A stretch of DNA of 64,000 bases, taken from DASUBV01 sp036510065. Lineage in GTDB: Bacteria; Actinomycetota; Actinomycetes; Streptosporangiales; Streptosporangiaceae. The position numbers were made by a program, and so were the translations under genes. Numbering within the stretch: position 1 is the first letter of the stretch; each line of letters begins with the position of its first letter. The stretch lies in assembly GCA_036510065.1 (NCBI GenBank), contig DATCEO010000213.1, forward strand, positions 124,001-188,000, read 5' to 3'. The notes below the pieces were generated by a model. It saw only the letters and a list, made by a program, of their open reading frames with translations, made no database searches and had not been told where the DNA came from. This document shows positions 59,482 to 64,000 of the stretch, piece after piece.

Positions 59482-60438
59482 TCACGGAATCCAGATGCCG
59501 CTGATGGGCGCGGCGGTCCGCGCGTGACCTAGCAGCGGCAGCCGGTACACCGATTCCAGGGTGGCCAGCACGTTGTAGTGCGTGACGGGCTGGCCGAACC
59601 GGCCGTGGCGGACCATCTGCCCGGCGAAAATCGTGGCGATCTGGTTGCCGGGGCGGTCGTCGTTCTCGTCCCAGGTCACGATCAGCAGGCTGTGGTGCTG
59701 CCTGGCCCACGCGGCGTAGCCGGCCAGGTGCGCTCGGAGCCAGGAGTCGCCGATGGCGATCGAGCAGTCATGCATGTCATGGCACAGGTTCGGGATGACG
59801 AACGAGACCGTCGGCAGCCGCGCGTACTGCCCGCCGGGGAAGCCGGAGAACGGCAGGCTGGCGGCGGCCGGCACATTGGTGAAGTTGATCCACGGCACGT
59901 GCTTGCGCGCGTATCCGCCGCTGGTGCACACGCCCGATCCGGCTGCGGGCAGATCCTCGGAGTACCCGGCGAACGTCCGGCCCGCGCTAATCAGCTCGGC
60001 GGCCAGGTTGCCGGAGCTGAAGCGGTGCGGGCAGCTGTCATCGGTGATGCCCTGCGTGCTGCCGGAGAACAGGGCCAGGTAGTTGGGCTGACTGGGGTGG
60101 GTGATCGCGCGGGACCCGGTGAGCAGCGCACCGGCGCCGGCCAGCTGGTTGATATAAGGCGCTTGCGGGTTGCCGATCACCTGGCCGTAGGAGTGGTTCT
60201 CCATCACGACGACCACCGTGTGCGCGGGCGCGGCGGCCACCGGCGACGGGCTGGCTGATGGCCCCGTGCTGGCCGCTGGGCCCGTGCTGGTCCCTGGACT
60301 GGCGGCGGCCGATGCCGGGGCAGGGGATGATGGCGACGCGGCGGGAAGGGCTGAGCCGCACGCGGCGCAGCCGGCCGCCGCGACGATCATCAGGGCCCGG
60401 CGAGCGAGCAGCACCGGTGACCCGAGGCGGGAGCGCAC
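59482..60438 (-). CDS. Secreted phosphoesterase (phospholipase C/acid phosphatase-like)
   Basis: A 318-aa lipoprotein: signal region ALMIVAAAGCAACGS with a lipobox cysteine, then a Ser/Pro/Ala-rich linker. The catalytic domain opens VVVVMENHSYGQVIG (the metal-binding ENxSY motif of the PF04185 phosphoesterases), then SRAITHPSQPNYLALFSGST, and closes with LIVTWDENDDRPGNQIATIF (the D-E-N-D metal site). It cleaves phosphate esters outside the cell; substrate unknown. GTG at 60438, divergent from the methyltransferase. Confidence 0.9.
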   Translation of the reverse strand: MRSRLGSPVLLARRALMIVAAAGCAACGSALPAASPSSPAPASAAASPGTSTGPAASTGPSASPSPVAAAPAHTVVVVMENHSYGQVIGNPQAPYINQLAGAGALLTGSRAITHPSQPNYLALFSGSTQGITDDSCPHRFSSGNLAAELISAGRTFAGYSEDLPAAGSGVCTSGGYARKHVPWINFTNVPAAASLPFSGFPGGQYARLPTVSFVIPNLCHDMHDCSIAIGDSWLRAHLAGYAAWARQHHSLLIVTWDENDDRPGNQIATIFAGQMVRHGRFGQPVTHYNVLATLESVYRLPLLGHARTAAPISGIWIP

Positions 60439-60512
60439 AGCAACGATGTTAGCCAGTGCTGGCCGGCGCTCCCGGCGCGGCGCGGGCCGGGGCGGCCGGG
60501 CATGATGATGAC

Positions 60513-61130
60513 GTGCGCGCTTACGACCAGCTGGTGCTGCCGCGGATCATCAACGTCGCCTGCGGGGGCTGGTGGTCCGCCCCGCTGCGGCGCCGGGTCT
60601 GCGAGGGCCTGGCCGGGGACGTCGTGGAGATCGGCTTCGGCTCGGGCCTCAACGTTCCCTTCTACCCGCCCGGCGTGACCCGGGTCGCCGCCGTCGAGCC
60701 CGCCAACCTCGGCTGGAAGCTGGCCGCGCGGCGCGTCAGCGCGGCCGCTGTCCCGGTGCAGCGGGCCGGCCTGGACGGCCAGTCGCTGCCGCTGGCCGCG
60801 GCAAGCTGCGACGCCGCGCTGTCCACCTGGTCGCTGTGCACCATCCCCGATCCCGGCACCGCCCTGCGCGAGGTCCGGCGCGTCCTGCGGCCCGGCGCGA
60901 CCCTGCACTTCCTCGAGCACGGGCTGGCCCCCGACGAGCCGGTGCGCCGCTGGCAGCGCCGCCTCGACCCGGTGGAGATGGCACTGGCCGGCGGGTGCCG
61001 CTTCACTCAGCCCATCGCTGAGCTGCTGACAGCGGCGGGCTTTACCATCACGCGGCTGGATGCCTTCTACCAGAAAGGCGTCCCCAAGGTCACGGGCGCC
61101 TATTTCCTCGGCACGGCCCTGTCCCCCTGA
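60513..61130 (+). CDS. Class I SAM-dependent methyltransferase
   Basis: About 205 aa. The SAM motif VVEIGFGSGLNVPFY, the acidic loop VAAVEPANLGWK, LDGQSLPLAAASCDAALSTW and FLEHGLAPDEPVRRWQRRLD match UbiE/COQ5-related methyltransferases that modify phospholipids or small molecules. The GTG at 60513 is preceded by CATGATGATGAC, a leaderless-type promoter; an in-frame start at 60456 is also possible. Divergent from the phosphoesterase gene. Confidence 0.88.
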   Translation: MRAYDQLVLPRIINVACGGWWSAPLRRRVCEGLAGDVVEIGFGSGLNVPFYPPGVTRVAAVEPANLGWKLAARRVSAAAVPVQRAGLDGQSLPLAAASCDAALSTWSLCTIPDPGTALREVRRVLRPGATLHFLEHGLAPDEPVRRWQRRLDPVEMALAGGCRFTQPIAELLTAAGFTITRLDAFYQKGVPKVTGAYFLGTALSP

Positions 61131-61136
61131 GCGGGG

Positions 61137-62639
61137 TCAGGCCTCCTGGCTGACGGCCAGCCTGCCGGAGCGGATCGCCTCGGTGAACTCCTGGAAGTCC
61201 AGCTCGTTCTGGTCGGCGTACCGGGCGCAGAAGTCGGCGATCGCGTGCTCAAACTCGCTGTCGCCGCCCAGGTAGGCGGCGATGGCGACCGGGTCGCCCG
61301 ACCGGGCGTGGGCGCGGGCGAGCGTCCATCCGCAGATGCCGGCGTAGAAGGACAGCCCCTCGGGGATCATGGCCTCGACGGCGATCGAGCCCTTCATGTC
61401 CCTCAGCTGGCGCCAGTAGTAGTAATAGCCGGGCTGCGCCCCGGTGCTCCAGCCCAGGAAGATATCGCTGGACGCCTGCATCTTGCGCTGGCCCTGCACG
61501 ACGCGCTCGCCCGGGTGGGCGAACTGGCTCGGCAGATGGTCCTCGAGCACGGACTCCGTCGCCTCCTTGACCTGGAGGAAGAGCGGGTCGCCCGCGTCAC
61601 GCCCGGCGAACAGGGCGATGAACGCGCGGGTGCCGACGCTGCCGACTCCGACCACCTTGCGCGCCATGTCGATGAGCTGGAAGCGCTCCAGCAGGTCGCG
61701 GCGATCGGCCTGCAGGGTGCCCAGGTACTGGGCGAACTGATCGCTGATCACCCGGTGCAGGTCCGCGGCGGAGATCCCGTACATGCCGGCCAGGTCCCGG
61801 GCGGGCACCACGATCGGCGGCTGGCTCACCAGCCGGTGCCGGCCGTCGGCCACCTCGGCCAGCTTGGACATGGCCTGCAGGCTGTCGCGCTGATGGGCAT
61901 TGGCCCGCGTCTTCTTCGCGGTCTTCAGCGCCCGCTTCGCCTTCTTGGCGTTCTTCTTGGTGCTGGCCAGGCTGGCCGCCGCGGCCGCGATTCCCTTGGC
62001 CAGGTCGTTCTCCGACAGCCGCGCGTACCAGACGTCCATGGTGCTCAGGCCCGCGAAGCGCGCCATCGCTGTCCGGTACGCGGCCAGCGAGTCGGCCGTG
62101 ATCGACCGGGCCTGCGCCGGGCTGAAGCCGTTGTTGCGCGCGGCGATCGTGAAACTGGCGGCCATGCGCTGCACGTCGTACTCGAACGGCCCCGGCAGCG
62201 TCTCGTCAAAGTCGTTGACGTCGAAGACGAGCGTGCGCTCGGGCGAGGCGAACAGGCCGAAGTTCGACAGGTGAGCGTCACCGCAGAGCTGGACCTCCAG
62301 GCCGGAGCGCGGCGTCGACTCCAGGTCGGCCGCCATGATCTTGGCCGTGCCCCGGTAGAACGTGAGCGGCGACGCCTGCATCCGGCTATGCCGGACCGGC
62401 ACCAGGTCCGGGTCGCGGCTCTTGTCCTGCTCTTCCAGGAGCGTGACCGGCTCCCGGCCCGGCGGCGGCGTCCAGCCCTCGTGACTGCCCGGCGGTACCT
62501 TCGCCCTGGCCGCGGCCCCGATATCCCGCCGCTGGTCAACATCCAGGTAGGCGTGCTGGCTCGCCCCGGCCTGCCCTGCTTTTCCCGTCGCAGCCATCCC
62601 AGGGGTCTCCCCTGGCGGGCTGGCTGCTACCTCACCCAT
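61137..62639 (-). CDS. DUF2252 family protein
   Basis: 500 aa. The family shows a kinase-like fold; segments here include PLTFYRGTAKIMAADL, VQLCGDAHLSNFGLFASPER, LVFDVNDFDETLPGPFEYDV and GSVGTRAFIALFAGRDAGDP. H-L-x-N and D-x-N-D-F-D-E resemble the catalytic and metal loops of protein-kinase-like enzymes, but activity is unproven. A Lys-rich stretch (KKNAKKAKRALKTAKKTRAN) sits mid-protein. Start at 62639; a later ATG at 62597 is possible. It is divergent from zwf, 42 bp away. Confidence 0.88.
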   Translation of the reverse strand: MGEVAASPPGETPGMAATGKAGQAGASQHAYLDVDQRRDIGAAARAKVPPGSHEGWTPPPGREPVTLLEEQDKSRDPDLVPVRHSRMQASPLTFYRGTAKIMAADLESTPRSGLEVQLCGDAHLSNFGLFASPERTLVFDVNDFDETLPGPFEYDVQRMAASFTIAARNNGFSPAQARSITADSLAAYRTAMARFAGLSTMDVWYARLSENDLAKGIAAAAASLASTKKNAKKAKRALKTAKKTRANAHQRDSLQAMSKLAEVADGRHRLVSQPPIVVPARDLAGMYGISAADLHRVISDQFAQYLGTLQADRRDLLERFQLIDMARKVVGVGSVGTRAFIALFAGRDAGDPLFLQVKEATESVLEDHLPSQFAHPGERVVQGQRKMQASSDIFLGWSTGAQPGYYYYWRQLRDMKGSIAVEAMIPEGLSFYAGICGWTLARAHARSGDPVAIAAYLGGDSEFEHAIADFCARYADQNELDFQEFTEAIRSGRLAVSQEA

Positions 62640-62681
62640 CCAGGGTGATCGAGGGCCGTCCCCTCACGTAGGTTGGGTCTC

Positions 62682-64000
62682 ATGGCGACCCCGACCTCAT
62701 CCCGAACGTCCAGCCCCGACCCGAGTCCGACGATCTTCGTCCTCTACGGCGGAACCGGCGACCTGGCCAAGCGCATGGTGCTGCCGGCCTTCTACCGGCT
62801 CGCCCTCGAGGGGCTGCTGCCCCGGCAGTGGCTGCTGGTCGGCAACGGCCGCGGGGGCGTCACGCACGAGGACTTCCGCGGCCACGTTCACGACGTCCTG
62901 ACCCAGTTCGGCCCGCGCCCGGAGCCGGGCCCGTGGAAGTCGTTCGCCGAGCGCGTTCTGTTCGCCGGCGGAGGCTTCAACAGCGACGACCCCGGCAGCC
63001 TGCTCGACGTGCTGGTTAAGGCCCGCGCCTCGCTGGGCGGCGACCCGCAGCTGGTCCACTACCTGGCCGTGCCACCGGTCGCCTTCGCCGAGCTGACCAG
63101 GGCCTTCGGCCAGCACGGGCTGGCCAAGGACGCCCGTGTCGTCTACGAGAAGCCCTTCGGCACCTCGCCTGAGGCCTTCCGCGCCCTGGACCGGGTCGTC
63201 CACTCGGTGCTGGACGAGCAGCAGGTCTACCGGATCGACCATTTCCTGGGTAAGGAGGCGACGCAGGACCTGCACCTGCTGCGCTTTGCCAACGGCCTGT
63301 TCGCTGCGATGTGGTGCCGCGATTACGTCGAGTCCGTGCAGATCGACGTGCCCGAGAAGCTCGGCATCACCGACCGGTCGGTGTTCTACGACGCCACCGG
63401 GGCGGTCCTGGACATGCTCGTCACGCACCTGTTCCAGGTGGCCGCCGAAGTGGCTATGGAACCGCCGGCCAGCCTGCACGCTCTGGACCTGCAGGCGGCG
63501 CGCGAGAAGGTCATCGGCTGCTTCCGGCCGCTCGACCCGAGCGAGGTGGTGCTGGGCCAGTTCGCCGGCTACCAGGACGTGCCCGGAGTGGCCCCCGGCT
63601 CCAGCCGGGACACCTTCGTCGCGGCCCGGCTGTGGATCGACAATGACCGCTGGCGCGGAGTGCCGTTCTACCTGCGCACGGGCAAGCGGCTGGCTGCCAG
63701 CGAGCAGCAGGTCAGCCTGATCCTGCGCGAGCCGGCCGGGCCGCTCGCCGGGCAGCTGCCCCCCGATGCGAACGTGCTGTCGTTCTCGCTGGCGGGCAGC
63801 GGCGAGATCGACCTGTCGCTGGTGGCCAAGAAGCCCGGGCCGACGCTGGATCTCGACGTCGCGCACGCAGCCATCCCCTTGTCCGGCCTCAAGAGTGCCC
63901 ATCCCCTGCCGCCTTACGTCCGGCTAATCCACGACGCGCTCATCGGCGACCGCTCGCTGTTTACCCGCCCGGACGGGCTGGCCGCGGTATGGAACGTGGC
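62682..64000 (+). CDS. zwf: Glucose-6-phosphate dehydrogenase, 5' part (runs off the window)
   Basis: Oxidises glucose 6-phosphate to 6-phosphogluconolactone with NADP, the entry to the pentose phosphate pathway. The open frame runs from ATG 62682 to the window end without a stop (about 439 residues seen). The cofactor motif IFVLYGGTGDLAKRMVLPAF, active-site RIDHFLGKEATQDLHLLRFA and VPFYLRTGKRLAA are clear. The G-x-x-G-D-L motif has GGTGDLA where GASGDLA is usual. The start follows a poor ribosome site, so leaderless translation is possible. Complete zwf is about 500 aa, so about 60 residues are missing. Confidence 0.94.
   Translation, partial: MATPTSSRTSSPDPSPTIFVLYGGTGDLAKRMVLPAFYRLALEGLLPRQWLLVGNGRGGVTHEDFRGHVHDVLTQFGPRPEPGPWKSFAERVLFAGGGFNSDDPGSLLDVLVKARASLGGDPQLVHYLAVPPVAFAELTRAFGQHGLAKDARVVYEKPFGTSPEAFRALDRVVHSVLDEQQVYRIDHFLGKEATQDLHLLRFANGLFAAMWCRDYVESVQIDVPEKLGITDRSVFYDATGAVLDMLVTHLFQVAAEVAMEPPASLHALDLQAAREKVIGCFRPLDPSEVVLGQFAGYQDVPGVAPGSSRDTFVAARLWIDNDRWRGVPFYLRTGKRLAASEQQVSLILREPAGPLAGQLPPDANVLSFSLAGSGEIDLSLVAKKPGPTLDLDVAHAAIPLSGLKSAHPLPPYVRLIHDALIGDRSLFTRPDGLAAVWNV

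Overview
This 64 kb window is very GC-rich, gene-dense chromosomal DNA from an actinobacterium. The evidence for that is an ergothioneine cluster (egtABCD), a mycothiol-dependent-type enzyme, an ECF42 sigma factor with its DGPF partner, a Ros/MucR-type zinc-finger regulator, many GTG starts and several apparently leaderless genes. A soil lineage near Streptosporangiales is plausible, but no rRNA or marker gene in the window settles this. I see no prophage, insertion sequence, CRISPR array, tRNA or rRNA.

Layout. 0-10 kb: glpK-glpD (minus) with a 14-bp tandem repeat between them, a SigE-type ECF sigma gene with a broken partner, an acyl-CoA dehydrogenase/SDR/phosphotransferase operon, and a heavily frameshifted aminoglycoside-phosphotransferase-like gene. 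10-16.8 kb: an SDR, glycogen debranching enzyme glgX, a CGNR-type regulator divergent from an EamA exporter, and an ArsR/SRPBCC/maleylpyruvate-isomerase-like operon. 17-21.3 kb: egtA-egtB-egtC-egtD behind a perfect palindrome. 21.4-24.2 kb: a thioesterase/acyl-CoA dehydrogenase pair and a YciI protein. 24.3-30.7 kb: an ABC-2 exporter operon, a RelE-type toxin-antitoxin pair and a two-component system. The exporter and the two-component genes carry the same 39-bp inverted-repeat operator, and a decayed copy of the exporter ATPase 5' end lies beside the second operator. 30.7-36.7 kb: enoyl-CoA hydratases (one broken), a ThrE-type exporter, a frameshifted TRIC channel gene, a secreted dimethylformamidase-like protein, a STAS protein and a 51-aa DUF6131 protein. 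37-41 kb: a decayed DUF899 gene, then DGPF-ECF42 and an MFS exporter, both behind the same TGTCGA-N17-CGT promoter. 41-45.3 kb: an aldehyde dehydrogenase, PadR and a multi-HTH zinc-finger protein sharing a 19-bp operator, then a damaged GNAT gene. 45.3-50 kb: a GH13 alpha-glucosidase, an ASCH protein, remnants of a MarR/SDR pair, a perfectly symmetrical leaderless divergent promoter and a CBM6 remnant. 50-57 kb: a polytopic GT-C-like protein, a cupin, and secreted glucoamylase-like and GH3 glucosidases. 57-64 kb: a TetM-like ribosome-protection gene split by an in-frame TAG, a second DUF6131 gene, a phosphoesterase, a methyltransferase, a DUF2252 protein and the 5' part of zwf.

Two themes stand out. 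The first is local regulatory logic that can be read directly from repeated operators: two-component/ABC, PadR, ECF42, egt and ArsR. The second is an unusual density of broken genes, about eleven in 64 kb. Several are single-base indels in C or G runs, which could be assembly error. Others (a large internal deletion, truncations, in-frame stops) look like real decay.
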